Below, one piece after another: positions 18,778-28,160 of a DNA stretch of 64,000 nucleotides; position 1 is the stretch's first letter, and every line of letters starts with the position of its first letter. Both the position numbers and the translations under genes were made by a program. The DNA is taken from assembly GCA_947494305.1 (NCBI GenBank), contig CANLUL010000001.1, positions 496,001-560,000 on the forward strand, in the 5' to 3' direction. This stretch comes from an uncultured Sphingomonadaceae bacterium. GTDB taxonomy: Bacteria > Pseudomonadota > Alphaproteobacteria > Sphingomonadales > Sphingomonadaceae. Under the pieces are notes generated by a model. It saw only the letters and a program-made list of their open reading frames with translations, did no database searches and was not told the origin of the DNA.

Positions 18778-19200
18778 ATGGCCGTAACACGGACATTTTC
18801 GATCATTAAACCCGATGCCACCCGCCGCAACATTACCGGCGCTGTTACCAAGATGCTGGAAGAAGCTGGCCTGCGTGTCGTTGCTTCAAAACGCATCCAC
18901 ATGACCAAAGAACAGGCCGAAGGTTTCTACGCAGTGCACAAAGAGCGCCCTTTCTTCGGTGAACTGGTTGATTTCATGACCAGTGGGCCTTCCGTTGTGC
19001 AGGTTCTGGAAGGCGAGAATGCGATGCAGGCCAACCGCGACATCATGGGTGCAACCAATCCTGCAGACGCTGCTCCCGGCACAATCCGTAAGGAACTGGC
19101 CGAAAGTTTGGAAGCCAATTCGGTCCACGGATCAGACAGTGAAGAAAATGCAGCGATCGAAATCGCTTATTTCTTTAACGAAGACGAGATTGTTGGCTAA
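18778..19200 (+). CDS. ndk: Nucleoside diphosphate kinase
   Basis: Transfers gamma-phosphate between nucleoside triphosphates and diphosphates through a phosphohistidine. Length 140 matches the family. Seen: start [37 protein letters not shown], and the active-site signature NSVHGSDS with the phosphorylated histidine at residue 117. A strong hairpin follows the stop codon and probably ends the transcript before the LOV-HTH gene. Firm identification. Confidence 0.98.
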   Translation: MAVTRTFSIIKPDATRRNITGAVTKMLEEAGLRVVASKRIHMTKEQAEGFYAVHKERPFFGELVDFMTSGPSVVQVLEGENAMQANRDIMGATNPADAAPGTIRKELAESLEANSVHGSDSEENAAIEIAYFFNEDEIVG

Positions 19201-19217
19201 AACCAATTGAAAAGATT

Positions 19218-19250
19218 GCAAGCGGGGCGTGAATAGTCCCGCTTGCTTAT
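19218..19250 (+). terminator. Hairpin terminator after ndk
   Basis: A perfect 9-base inverted repeat (19218-19226 with 19238-19246, GC-rich arm GCAAGCGGG) encloses an 11-base loop and begins 17 bases after the ndk stop codon. The downstream U-run is weak (TTAT). It most likely ends ndk transcription and separates it from the LOV-HTH gene that starts 32 bases later. Confidence 0.7.
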
Positions 19251-19278
19251 CACTACCATATTGAGATAGCGTGGCTTT

Positions 19279-19923
19279 ATGGCTGACGACAATCTCGAGT
19301 TTCCTAAATCGGTGGACATTTCCGAACCCGATCCTGCGGTTCAGGCTATGATCGAAAACAGCCCCATAGCCTCGGTAGTGAGCAATCCGCGTCTGCCGGA
19401 CAATCCGCTCGTTGCCGTCAACAAAGCGTTCTGCGAACTGACCGGTTATGATCAGAAATTCATTCTTGGCCGCAATTGCCGTTTTCTCTCTGGAGAAGCG
19501 ACAGAACCATGGTTGACCGAAGAAATCCGGCGTGGTGTTCGTGAACAAAAGTCGGTTTTGGTTGAAATATTGAATTACAAAAAGGATGGTACGCCGTTCC
19601 AAAACGCTGTTCTCGTTGCCCCAATGTTTGATGATGATGGCGAACTGAAATATTTCCTTGGCTCGCAGGTCGAAATCGAAAGCGATGCACCGAGCCTCAA
19701 TAAAGCCCGCCGGATGCGCGCGGTAGAGATTGTCAAAGATCTGTCCAAGCGCCAGCGCGAGGTTCTTCAATATATCGCCCAGGGTATGCTCAACAAACAG
19801 ATCGCCTATGAGCTTGATCTAAGCGAGCGAACCATAAAAATGCATCGATCGATATTGATGAAACGTCTCAATGTTCCCAGCGCCGCTGACATGGTTCGGT
19901 TGGCTGTGGAAGCAGGAATGTAG
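19279..19923 (+). CDS. Blue-light LOV-HTH transcription regulator, EL222-like
   Basis: A short photoreceptor-transcription factor. The 214 residues divide into an N-terminal LOV (flavin-binding PAS) domain, about 20-140, and a LuxR-type helix-turn-helix, about 155-214. The LOV signature [10 protein letters not shown] carries the photoreactive cysteine at residue 67 that forms a flavin adduct under blue light; flavin-contact Asn and Gln are placed in [18 protein letters not shown] and FLGSQVEIE. The HTH reads [20 protein letters not shown] and [15 protein letters not shown]. Length, order and wording closely match EL222 of Erythrobacter litoralis (222 residues), which dimerises and binds DNA on illumination. 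Targets are unknown. Confidence 0.95.
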   Translation: MADDNLEFPKSVDISEPDPAVQAMIENSPIASVVSNPRLPDNPLVAVNKAFCELTGYDQKFILGRNCRFLSGEATEPWLTEEIRRGVREQKSVLVEILNYKKDGTPFQNAVLVAPMFDDDGELKYFLGSQVEIESDAPSLNKARRMRAVEIVKDLSKRQREVLQYIAQGMLNKQIAYELDLSERTIKMHRSILMKRLNVPSAADMVRLAVEAGM

Positions 19924-20176
19924 GCATACGGACCATTGACCGTATCGCTTCTTTGGATCCAGCAGGCTAAATGAAAAATTAGCATCGCGGGCGAGGCTTT
20001 TGTATTTACTGGGGTCGCACTCACGAAACGAATTTTGATCGACATATCCTCCCTCCTCCTTTGTCGATCGAAAGGTAGCTTGTCCGCGATGTGCTTTTCC
20101 CACCGTTAAATTTTTTTGTATTTTTTAGTTTTAGAAGACACTGTCTAGGCTAAGAGATCAAATTGCACACGGGCTG

Positions 20177-22168
20177 CTACCCTTTATAATTTTTCCCAAT
20201 GTAGCGGGTTAGCGGCGTATCCGTGCGCCATTTTGGACCACGCGGATTTTTCGTATCATATACGACTACGTTTTCCAGCACGCGCTTCACATAGTTTCGG
20301 GTTTCCGAAATTGGGATATTTTCTATCCATTTTATCCAATCGATACCGCCCATCCGTGGGTCGCCATTGCGGCGCAGGAAGCGGTTTACGTTGCCGGGTC
20401 CGGCGTTATAGGCCGCGATAGCAAGCGGGTAGCTACCGCCATAATAGTTGAGCATCCGCTGAAAATAACCGCTGCCAAGGCGAATATTATATTGCGGGTC
20501 GCCGGTGAGGGATGCGAATTTATAACTCAGACCAGCTTTGCCGGATTGCTCGCGCGCGGTTCCAGGCATTAACTGCATCAAGCCACGTGCGCCAGCATGG
20601 CTGACTGCTCCTTGTGCAAACTGGCTTTCCTGGCGGGTTATTGCGTGAATAATCGTCCAGCTGCTTTCATGACCAAATGGGACAGACATGGTCGGGAACG
20701 CGGTTTCATCAATCGGACCAACGTTTGAGCTCAACGCGCTGATTCCCTTGATGACGCCCAGATCACGGGCACCGATCCGTCGAGAAAAGTCGCTCAATAA
20801 AATATAGTCTTTCGCAGTTTCGGCATTGGCCGCCAGAGCGCGGTGAAATTTTATTTGCTCTTTCCAAGGCGCTGTCCTGGTCGCGGCTTTGGCAGCAACT
20901 GCCAGTGGTTGTTGTTCAAAGCTGCTCTGATCTGCTTGGGCAATTTCAACTGCAGGTTTGCGACTAAACTCGGGCAGTGGACGATTCAACCGCTCATGCG
21001 CAAGCTGCCCATAGAAATATGCTGGAAACTGTGCAGCCTTCTCAAAATAGGCATTGGCTTTATCATTTTGGCGGGCTTCTACAGCAGCACGACCAGCCCA
21101 GTAATAGCCTTTGGAACGGATATTGGGGCTGTTGTATGATCGAGCATAACGATCAAACATTTCTACAGCGCGATCCGGCCTGTTTTGATTATTGAGTGCG
21201 ACATTGCCCGCTAGCCAGGTTAAATCTGAATAGCGATCACGGACCCGGCTGTTTTCTTCAGCAATGTTTGTATTTGGTTCGTAGGCATCGTCGACTTTGG
21301 ATGCGATATTATAGGCAAGCGTCCATTGCTTGTCATTGGCCGCCGCCTTTGCGTTCAACAACAGGGATTGATACCAGGTTTCCGGCTTCTGCGGTTTGAC
21401 TCGCAACACTGGACGATCTGCGAGTAAGCGTCGAGCAGAGAAACTCTGGCCTTTATCGCGCAGATAGCGTGATCGGTCCACCAAATAGCCAGCATCATCA
21501 CGAGCGATAGCACCAACTGCACTCGCTTTGGCATTGGCATCCGGCGCATTTGTCAATTGAGCCAACCTTGCATCAAATACTAGTCGCTGACTTGTGGATG
21601 TTAATCCAAGCTGCCTCCGTGCAGCTTTATTGGCGCGGGCCCAAAGCAGAGCATTCATCCGCTCATCATGATCTGCAATAGAAAGTACCGAGCTAAAGCG
21701 CTCTATCATTGCGCTCTCAACTGTATCCGTCAGCGTACCTCCACGCCAAGCTTTGCGAGCCATCGCATTGGCTTCTTCGCGTCGGCCTTGGTTAAGTAGA
21801 GCGACAGCATATTTGGCAGCGCCGACGTTGGTGGTCGGTGCATATTTTTCGAAAAAGGTAATTACACGCCCGGGTGAGAAACTGGCAATGTTGATCGCCT
21901 GTTCTGCGTTGCGACGCATTCGCGATTCTTCTGGCCAGCCAGGAAAGGTCATTAGAAAACCGGCATAGTCTTCGAAGGAATAATTGTCGGAGCCGGTTAA
22001 TACGCGCCAACGTTGTAGACCCAGAACCGGGTTCCCACCCGTCGGATCGGACAGGCCGCTACCACCACTTTGCCAGCCAGCCTGTTCGCCGGCATATTCG
22101 GCAGCCATACAGGTGGCGGGTGTTAAAAGAAGCGCGGCTATAACAATTCTTGATACCATGCTGGACAT
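20177..22168 (-). CDS. slt: Soluble lytic murein transglycosylase
   Basis: Cleaves the glycan strand of peptidoglycan in the periplasm with formation of 1,6-anhydro-muramic acid. I start at the ATG at 22168, which has AAGGAG upstream, rather than a GTG at 22207; this gives 663 residues with signal peptide MSSMVSRIVIAALLLTPATC ending MA|AEYAG. A long alpha-superhelical (tetratricopeptide-like) region fills about 60-500. The C-terminal goose-lysozyme-like domain contains the catalytic Glu in ITRQESQFAQGAVSHAGARG, then GLMQLMPGTA and AIAAYNAGPGNVNRF. Divergent from dapA. The family call is firm. Confidence 0.93.
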   Translation of the reverse strand: MSSMVSRIVIAALLLTPATCMAAEYAGEQAGWQSGGSGLSDPTGGNPVLGLQRWRVLTGSDNYSFEDYAGFLMTFPGWPEESRMRRNAEQAINIASFSPGRVITFFEKYAPTTNVGAAKYAVALLNQGRREEANAMARKAWRGGTLTDTVESAMIERFSSVLSIADHDERMNALLWARANKAARRQLGLTSTSQRLVFDARLAQLTNAPDANAKASAVGAIARDDAGYLVDRSRYLRDKGQSFSARRLLADRPVLRVKPQKPETWYQSLLLNAKAAANDKQWTLAYNIASKVDDAYEPNTNIAEENSRVRDRYSDLTWLAGNVALNNQNRPDRAVEMFDRYARSYNSPNIRSKGYYWAGRAAVEARQNDKANAYFEKAAQFPAYFYGQLAHERLNRPLPEFSRKPAVEIAQADQSSFEQQPLAVAAKAATRTAPWKEQIKFHRALAANAETAKDYILLSDFSRRIGARDLGVIKGISALSSNVGPIDETAFPTMSVPFGHESSWTIIHAITRQESQFAQGAVSHAGARGLMQLMPGTAREQSGKAGLSYKFASLTGDPQYNIRLGSGYFQRMLNYYGGSYPLAIAAYNAGPGNVNRFLRRNGDPRMGGIDWIKWIENIPISETRNYVKRVLENVVVYDTKNPRGPKWRTDTPLTRYIGKNYKG

Positions 22169-22271
22169 TTTGGGGGTAGGCTCCTTATCAGGCGCTGAAC
22201 GGTTCACTATATGTTTGTTAATCTAATATTTGTCTTGGCGAATAACTAACCAAGAATAAAGGAGTAAATCC

Positions 22272-23147
22272 ATGTTTTCCGGCTCAATTCCGGCTCTGGC
22301 GACTCCCTTTTGCGACGGAGCGTTTGCCGAAGGTGTTTTTCGTGATTTTGTCGATTGGCAGATCGATCAAGGTAGTCGTGCGTTGGTGCCTTGTGGCACG
22401 ACCGGCGAAGCCGCTACTTTAAGCTTTGAGGAGCATTTTGAGGTTGTGCGTGTTTGCGTGGAACAGGCGAATGGACGGGTCCCCGTCATTGCTGGTTGTG
22501 GATCTAATGACACGCGCATTGCCTTAAAGAATATGAATAGAGCCAAAGAAGTAGGTGCGGATGCTGCCTTGGTAGTTCCGCCCTATTACAACAAACCGAA
22601 TCAAGCCGGTATCCTGGCCCATTTTGAAACACTACTTGATAACTGTGATTTGCCGATAGTGCTTTACAACGTGCCTAGCAGAACAGTTTCCGATATCGCC
22701 GTGGATACTATGGCTAAACTAGCCAAGCATCCCAATATAGTTGGTGTGAAAGATGCGACTGCTGACATGGATCGGGTAAGCGCTCAAAGGGAAGCGTGCG
22801 GACCGGAGTTTTGTCAGATATCTGGAAACGACTATCTAACTTTGGGTTACATGGCGATGGGAGGAACTGGCTGTATTTCGGTTACCGCCAATGTCGCGCC
22901 GAAATTATGCGCCGAGTTTGTCGATGCATGTATAGCCGGTAACTATGACAAGGCTCTGGAGTATCAAGATAAGCTTTATCCTCTGCATAGTGCTATGTTT
23001 GCTGATGCGTCGCCAGGACCGGCAAAATATGCCTTGTCACGCGTGATGGACACGTTCACCACCGATCTGCGATTGCCCATGACACCTCCATCCGATGACG
23101 CTAAGAAAGTCATCGACGCCGCGCTTGAGGGCGCTGGCCTAATCTAA
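22272..23147 (+). CDS. dapA: 4-hydroxy-tetrahydrodipicolinate synthase
   Basis: First committed step of the diaminopimelate/lysine pathway: condenses pyruvate with aspartate semialdehyde. Length 291, as usual. Seen: [12 protein letters not shown] at the start, [36 protein letters not shown], catalytic Tyr in VLYNVPSRT and the Schiff-base lysine in [14 protein letters not shown] (about 160). The start has AAAGGAG upstream. The stop overlaps the smpB start by one base (TAATG), so the two are coupled. Confidence 0.97.
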   Translation: MFSGSIPALATPFCDGAFAEGVFRDFVDWQIDQGSRALVPCGTTGEAATLSFEEHFEVVRVCVEQANGRVPVIAGCGSNDTRIALKNMNRAKEVGADAALVVPPYYNKPNQAGILAHFETLLDNCDLPIVLYNVPSRTVSDIAVDTMAKLAKHPNIVGVKDATADMDRVSAQREACGPEFCQISGNDYLTLGYMAMGGTGCISVTANVAPKLCAEFVDACIAGNYDKALEYQDKLYPLHSAMFADASPGPAKYALSRVMDTFTTDLRLPMTPPSDDAKKVIDAALEGAGLI

Positions 23148-23629
23148 TGGCAAAGCCGCGCGTTCAGGAATTTGATAAGCAGAAGATCGTCGCCGAAAAC
23201 CGGCGCGCGCGCTATGATTATCATCTTGAAGAAAAGTTTGAAGCCGGGATTATGTTGACCGGGACAGAAGTCAAATCTCTAAGATTTGGATCAGGCGCAA
23301 TTGCTGAAAGCTATGCTGAGGTAAAAGATGACGAAGTTTGGCTGATCAACGCTAATATCCCCGAATGGAGCCATGGCAACCGTCATAATCATACGCCGAC
23401 GCGCCCGCGAAAATTACTACTCAACCGGCGAGAGATTAACAAATTTTATGGCGCTGTTAATCGCAAGGGTATGACGATTGTACCTTTGAGTATCTATTTC
23501 AACGGTAAGGGTCGTGCAAAACTTGAATTGGCCTTGGCCAAAGGTAAGAAGGCGCCGGACAAACGCCAAACCGAGAAGGATCGGGACTGGAAGCGGCAGC
23601 AAGGCCGATTGATGCGCGAACATGGGTAG
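23147..23629 (+). CDS. smpB: SsrA (tmRNA)-binding protein
   Basis: Binds tmRNA and delivers it to stalled ribosomes for trans-translation. Length 160. Family features: [71 protein letters not shown], and the basic tail [19 protein letters not shown] that folds into a helix near the decoding centre. The start ATG overlaps the dapA stop; the end overlaps the next gene by 8 bases. The tmRNA gene itself is not in this window. Confidence 0.97.
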   Translation: MAKPRVQEFDKQKIVAENRRARYDYHLEEKFEAGIMLTGTEVKSLRFGSGAIAESYAEVKDDEVWLINANIPEWSHGNRHNHTPTRPRKLLLNRREINKFYGAVNRKGMTIVPLSIYFNGKGRAKLELALAKGKKAPDKRQTEKDRDWKRQQGRLMREHG

Positions 23630-24233
23630 TCACAATGTAAATCCTCCGCCTAAGGATTGGGGCGCACGCACCATAAAGCGCATTGTCGCTTGGGTGAATA
23701 AAAGCATGCCAACCCGTTCCGGTATGGCTAACAACAAATATCTGAAGCCTATCGCACATCGTTTTTTGAGATCAGATTTGTGGCGGTTTACCAGACGGTC
23801 AGTCCCGCGTGGCGTGGCGTTGGGGATGTTGGCTGCGTTTTTGATCCCGGTGGGACAGATATTCGTTGCGGTGTTTCTCGCACTACCGGTTAGGGCCAAT
23901 GTTCCGGTAGCGGCTTTAACAACTTTCATAACTAATCCCTTCACTTACCCATTTTGGATTGCCGCAGCCAATCAGATCGGGAAATTTGTTTTGCGCATTG
24001 ACGCGATGACTTTTGGACAACCTTTAAATACACAGATGCGCAGCGAGTTTGGCGAATGGCTTAGCTGGTTCGTGCGTGAAGCCGGGGTCACAGCGTTTGG
24101 TTTTTTGTGCCTAGCCATTTTCTTTGCGGCTATCGGCTATCTAGTGAGTTCTTTCGGCTGGCGCTGGTGGGTTGGTCGAAAACGATCAAAGCGTCTAGAT
24201 GCACTTAAACTGAAGAGGGTCGAACATGAATAG
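23622..24233 (+). CDS. DUF2062 membrane protein
   Basis: A DUF2062-family inner-membrane protein, function unknown, 203 residues. The family segment [20 protein letters not shown] leads into hydrophobic stretches at about 65-90 ([21 protein letters not shown]), 100-125 ([20 protein letters not shown]) and 150-175 ([20 protein letters not shown]). The C-terminus is basic ([14 protein letters not shown]). The gene starts inside the last codons of smpB and ends next to cckA, a conserved sphingomonad order that suggests an envelope-related role without proving one. Confidence 0.85.
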   Translation: MGSHNVNPPPKDWGARTIKRIVAWVNKSMPTRSGMANNKYLKPIAHRFLRSDLWRFTRRSVPRGVALGMLAAFLIPVGQIFVAVFLALPVRANVPVAALTTFITNPFTYPFWIAAANQIGKFVLRIDAMTFGQPLNTQMRSEFGEWLSWFVREAGVTAFGFLCLAIFFAAIGYLVSSFGWRWWVGRKRSKRLDALKLKRVEHE

Positions 24234-24241
24234 GCGTGGCA

Positions 24242-26656
24242 ATGGCGACTAAAATACAAAATGACCTGACCTTGCTTAGCCAAAGCACGCGAAAAGAGGC
24301 GATTGATGTCCGTATTCGGGCGGCGTTGCTTGGTGTGGCCATTTTGACATCCTTGGGGATATTATACTGGCAAGTGCAAAACACCGCTTTGTTATTTGCT
24401 TTTCTTGCTCTTGTTATCACGATTGGAGCTGTTGTTTTTTTTCTTCGCCCACAAACAACCACAAAGGACGAAGATGTAGCCGAAGTTGCCGATTGGGCCG
24501 TTACCCGCATGGTAGCCGATCAATCCGATGTAGGATTGGCTGTTACTGATCGAGCCGGCCGGTTGGTTTGCGCCAATGAGCTTTTTACAAAATGGTTTAA
24601 CGGTCCAGCGATTCCACCGCAACTTCCGGTACAAGACGGGGGCAACGAATTGCTGGCTACTGCTGGACGTGATGCTTGGCGCGATGGTCGCGGTTATGCC
24701 GAGGGGCTGAAACGTGGTGTCGCTGAATATGATGCACGAGTGCTGCGAGCTGGGCAGGGCGATGAATATCTGCTTTGGCAATTCAAGCCTAAAATTCGCG
24801 CTGATGTCCTTGATGATATGACTCGCCTGGTTGGGGGAGCAGGTGGTCGGGCACTTTCCGAGGCCGGAATTATGGCAACTGTGATGGGCGGCGAAGGACG
24901 GATTAGAACTTCAAACCAAGCTTTTGCCCTGCGCGCAACGGGCCGCACTGAAGCTAACATTTCAGGTCGCAATTTTATTAATTTTCTGCGCTCCGATAAC
25001 AAAGGCGGAATATATTTTGAACGCGAAGGCAGGCATGGTTCTCCCGTTCGTTTGTTCCATATCCCGCTTGATAGGGATAAGGAAAAGGCGCCAGCGCTAA
25101 TCCTACTAATTGATGATGACGGCGGAATGGTCGAGCGTGGCAAGGCGCTCGAGCAAGTAGAATCGATGTTGTCACTGCTACCATTGGGATTGGCTATTAC
25201 TGATCGCGATGGCAGATTCATTTTTCTCAATGAAGCATTTGGTCGAACAGCTGGTGTTAGGGAGGGTGAAAAACCGCTCTATCCAGGCGATTTGATGATC
25301 AAGGAGGATAAATCTGCAGTTGCCGACGCTGTCCGTCGCTATGCAACTGGGCAACCTTTGTCAGGTGATCTTGCTGTGCGCCTTCGCAATGGTGATGAAG
25401 AGCCAGTAGCTTTGGGCATTGCCGGTGTTCGGGGCCTTGGTGATGCGGCCGTACTACTTTCCATCAAGGACAACAGTGAAGAATCAAAACTGAAATCTCA
25501 AGTCGCTCAGGCAACCAAAATGCAAGCTGTGGGGCAATTGGCGGGAGGTGTTGCCCATGATTTCAACAATATTCTGACTGCTATTATTGGTCATTGTGAC
25601 CTAATGCTACTTCGGCATGCGCCGGGCGATAGCGATTATGATGACATTATGCAGGTCAAGAACAACAGCAATCGCGCAGCCGGCTTGACACGGCAATTGC
25701 TCGCATTTTCCAGGCAGCAAACATTGCGACCCCAAGTGTTGCAATTACCGGATGTTGTGGCCGATGTTTCCAATCTGCTGAAGCGATTACTGGCGGATGA
25801 TGTTGAGTTGGAATTGAAGCATGGTCGTAATTTGGGGTTGGTGCGTGCAGATCCCGGACAATTGGAGCAGGTGATTATCAACTTGGGCGTGAATGCCCGC
25901 GATGCGATGCCCAGTGGCGGGAAGATTTCGATTAGCACCAAAGCAGTATCGGCTGCTGATGTCCGAAGTTTGAAGAGCGATATTCTGCCGGTTGGTGACT
26001 ATACGGCATTGTTCGTTACAGATACCGGAAAGGGTATTCCGCCAGAGATTATTGGTAAGATTTTCGAGCCATTTTTCACAACAAAGGATGTCGGAAAGGG
26101 AACTGGTCTTGGGCTTTCAACCGTCTACGGCATAGTTAAACAATCTGGCGGATATATCTTTGCCGATTCGACACCAGGAGAGGGTACAACGTTCTCCATC
26201 TATTTCCCCGTTCATAAACAAGTGGGCGAAAAAACAGCAAAGCTGGAACAAGTTAGCAAAGCTTCGACCAAGAAAGAACTTTGGGGTAGTGGCCATATTC
26301 TGTTGGTGGAAGATGAGGACATGGTACGCGCAGTTGCCGAACGTGCTTTGACGCGTCAGGGCTATACCGTAGCTACTGCAAGTGATGGCGAAGAAGGTTT
26401 AAACCATCTCGCCGGTGAAGATCATTTTGATATGATTGTTTCCGATGTGGTCATGCCCAATATGGACGGCCCCGCTATGGCAAGGGCGGTTCGAAAGCAA
26501 TATCCGGATATGCCGATTCTGTTTATGTCCGGATATGCCGAGGAGCAGCTTCGTAAGTCGATTAACCTCGACAATGTCGCATTTCTTCCCAAACCATTCT
26601 CTGTTGCACAAATTGCTGAGGCCGTCGGAGAGGTTTTGGCCGAACATGCAAAATGA
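24242..26656 (+). CDS. cckA: Hybrid sensor histidine kinase CckA
   Basis: Cell-cycle hybrid kinase/phosphatase that feeds phosphate through ChpT to CtrA in alphaproteobacteria. I use the ATG at 24242 (804 residues); GTG at 24236 is an alternative. Order: two membrane helices (about 20-65), PAS-like regions (about 90-400), HisKA with the phosphorylated His near 439 in [20 protein letters not shown], HATPase with [21 protein letters not shown] and [20 protein letters not shown], and a C-terminal receiver domain with the phospho-Asp near 733 in [13 protein letters not shown] and the KPF end. It follows DUF2062 and precedes recA. Confidence 0.95.
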   Translation: MATKIQNDLTLLSQSTRKEAIDVRIRAALLGVAILTSLGILYWQVQNTALLFAFLALVITIGAVVFFLRPQTTTKDEDVAEVADWAVTRMVADQSDVGLAVTDRAGRLVCANELFTKWFNGPAIPPQLPVQDGGNELLATAGRDAWRDGRGYAEGLKRGVAEYDARVLRAGQGDEYLLWQFKPKIRADVLDDMTRLVGGAGGRALSEAGIMATVMGGEGRIRTSNQAFALRATGRTEANISGRNFINFLRSDNKGGIYFEREGRHGSPVRLFHIPLDRDKEKAPALILLIDDDGGMVERGKALEQVESMLSLLPLGLAITDRDGRFIFLNEAFGRTAGVREGEKPLYPGDLMIKEDKSAVADAVRRYATGQPLSGDLAVRLRNGDEEPVALGIAGVRGLGDAAVLLSIKDNSEESKLKSQVAQATKMQAVGQLAGGVAHDFNNILTAIIGHCDLMLLRHAPGDSDYDDIMQVKNNSNRAAGLTRQLLAFSRQQTLRPQVLQLPDVVADVSNLLKRLLADDVELELKHGRNLGLVRADPGQLEQVIINLGVNARDAMPSGGKISISTKAVSAADVRSLKSDILPVGDYTALFVTDTGKGIPPEIIGKIFEPFFTTKDVGKGTGLGLSTVYGIVKQSGGYIFADSTPGEGTTFSIYFPVHKQVGEKTAKLEQVSKASTKKELWGSGHILLVEDEDMVRAVAERALTRQGYTVATASDGEEGLNHLAGEDHFDMIVSDVVMPNMDGPAMARAVRKQYPDMPILFMSGYAEEQLRKSINLDNVAFLPKPFSVAQIAEAVGEVLAEHAK

Positions 26657-26719
26657 CGTCGTGAGAATATCATTTAATTCAAACATTTCAATGTCATAAT
26701 AGAAGGTAAAAAAATATAT

Positions 26720-26734
26720 GTTCTTCCCTTGTTC
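26720..26734. promoter_or_regulatory. LexA (SOS) box of recA
   Basis: Exact GTTC-N7-GTTC direct repeat, the alphaproteobacterial LexA recognition pattern, 76 bases upstream of the recA ATG. Its second half overlaps the -35 hexamer of the promoter listed next, so repressor binding would block transcription. An additional 6-base palindrome (TTGTTC/GAACAA, 26729-26745) overlaps it. Confidence 0.88.
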
Positions 26735-26757
26735 TCATAGAACAAATGCGGTACATA
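26729..26757 (+). promoter_or_regulatory. Probable recA promoter
   Basis: A -35 TTGTTC (26729-26734) and a -10 TACATA (26752-26757) separated by exactly 17 bases. The -35 lies within the LexA box, as expected for an SOS gene. Predicted transcription start near 26764, leaving a leader of about 46 bases with a GAAGGGG ribosome-binding site. Confidence 0.65.
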
Positions 26758-26809
26758 ATGTTCCTCATTGATTGCAATGACAGAAACATTTAGCGAAGGG
26801 GACAGGCAA

Positions 26810-27895
26810 ATGGCTACCAATCTAAAAGTAGTAGAATCGGAAAATCAATTGAATTCATCTGACAGGCAGAAGGCGCTCGACGCTGCATTGGCGCAAATTG
26901 ATCGCGCTTTCGGAAAAGGCTCGGCAATGAAACTCGGTTCGCGTGAAGCGTTAGAGATCGAAGCTATCTCTACCGGTTCCTTGGGACTGGATATTGCATT
27001 GGGTATCGGGGGATTGCCTAAAGGACGCGTCATCGAAGTTTATGGGCCGGAAAGCTCCGGTAAGACCACGTTGGCTTTGCATGTTATTGCTGAAGCGCAA
27101 AAAAATGGCGGTACTGCAGCTTTTGTTGATGCAGAGCATGCGCTTGATCCGGTTTATGCAAAGGCACTTGGTGTTAATACCGATGAGTTGATTATCTCTC
27201 AGCCTGATACCGGTGAGCAGGCATTGGAAATAACCGATACTTTGGTGCGTTCGAACGCGATTGACATATTGGTCGTTGATTCGGTTGCCGCATTGGTTCC
27301 ACGCGCAGAAATTGAAGGCGAAATGGGGGATACCCATGTTGGCCTACAAGCCCGTTTGATGAGTCAGGCGCTTCGTAAGCTAACCGGTTCGATCAGCCGC
27401 TCCAAGTGCATGGTTATCTTCATCAACCAGATTCGGATGAAAATTGGCGTGATGTATGGCAGCCCAGAGACCACGTCTGGCGGTAATGCACTGAAATTCT
27501 ATGCTTCGGTGCGCCTTGATATTCGCCGTACCGGCCAGATTAAGGAACGTGACGATATTGTCGGTAACTCTACCCGTGTCAAAGTGGTCAAGAACAAGGT
27601 GGCTCCACCGTTTAAGCAGGTTGAGTTTGATATCATGTATGGGCTGGGTATTTCCAAAGTTGGCGAGATTATCGATCTTGGTGTTAAAGCTGGAGTGGTC
27701 GAAAAATCAGGCTCATGGTTCTCTTATGACTCCATCCGCATTGGGCAGGGACGGGAGAATAGTAAACGCTATCTGTTGGAAAACCCGGAAATCATGGAGA
27801 GACTGGAAAAGCAAATTCGCGGTGAACAGGAAGAAATCGCCGAGGAAATGATGACTGGTCCCATTGGCAAAGCTGATGATGGAGATGATTCTTAA
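26810..27895 (+). CDS. recA: Recombinase RecA
   Basis: Strand-exchange ATPase of homologous recombination and co-protease for LexA self-cleavage. The start is set at the ATG at 26810, 8 bases after GAAGGGG, giving 361 residues; upstream in-frame codons (TTG 26768, ATG 26777) would add an atypical N-terminus. Seen: [20 protein letters not shown], Walker [20 protein letters not shown] (from about residue 79), Walker [19 protein letters not shown], and loop 2 near [20 protein letters not shown]. The C-terminus is acidic (KADDGDDS). A LexA box and promoter lie directly upstream. Confidence 0.98.
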   Translation: MATNLKVVESENQLNSSDRQKALDAALAQIDRAFGKGSAMKLGSREALEIEAISTGSLGLDIALGIGGLPKGRVIEVYGPESSGKTTLALHVIAEAQKNGGTAAFVDAEHALDPVYAKALGVNTDELIISQPDTGEQALEITDTLVRSNAIDILVVDSVAALVPRAEIEGEMGDTHVGLQARLMSQALRKLTGSISRSKCMVIFINQIRMKIGVMYGSPETTSGGNALKFYASVRLDIRRTGQIKERDDIVGNSTRVKVVKNKVAPPFKQVEFDIMYGLGISKVGEIIDLGVKAGVVEKSGSWFSYDSIRIGQGRENSKRYLLENPEIMERLEKQIRGEQEEIAEEMMTGPIGKADDGDDS

Positions 27896-27905
27896 TATTC
27901 GATAT

Positions 27906-27940
27906 GAATGCGGAGCGATGTTAATCTCCCGCATTTACGT
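27906..27940 (+). terminator. Stem-loop just after recA
   Basis: Begins 11 bases past the recA stop. Arms AATGCGGAG (27907-27915) and CTCCCGCATT (27926-27935) pair over 9 bases with one bulged C around a 10-base loop, followed by a short TTT. A plausible intrinsic terminator for recA. Confidence 0.55.
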
Positions 27941-27990
27941 AACAAATCAAATTTGCCGGATCACTCCCCCCTGAGGCGATTATCGGCAAC

Positions 27991-28032
27991 GGGCCGTCCT
28001 TCTGTCCCCCCGACATTCAGGACGGTCCTTTC
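27991..28032 (+). terminator. Second stem-loop between recA and alaS
   Basis: Ten-base GC-rich arms (27991-28000 and 28019-28028) pair with one mismatch around an 18-base C-rich loop and end in TTTC. It may be a backup terminator for recA. The rest of the 265-base gap shows no coding potential. Confidence 0.45.
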
Positions 28033-28160
28033 ATATTTGGCTGCACTATTGGTTGTTTGCGTTTCGCAGTGGATATCGTCAAATATATGCACTTGGTCGA
28101 AATGAGAATTGGACCGTAATCAGCATTGTAAAGCGCCGACGCCTCGCTTAAATCCCATCT

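Noticed and set aside
19132-19770. A 212-codon minus-strand frame across ndk and the LOV gene
   Set aside because: Runs antisense through two well-identified genes and the ndk terminator; no supporting motif.
26729-26745. TTGTTC-N5-GAACAA palindrome as an independent operator
   Set aside because: It overlaps the exact direct-repeat LexA box and the -35; a separate factor cannot be argued from sequence, so it is mentioned only with the SOS box.
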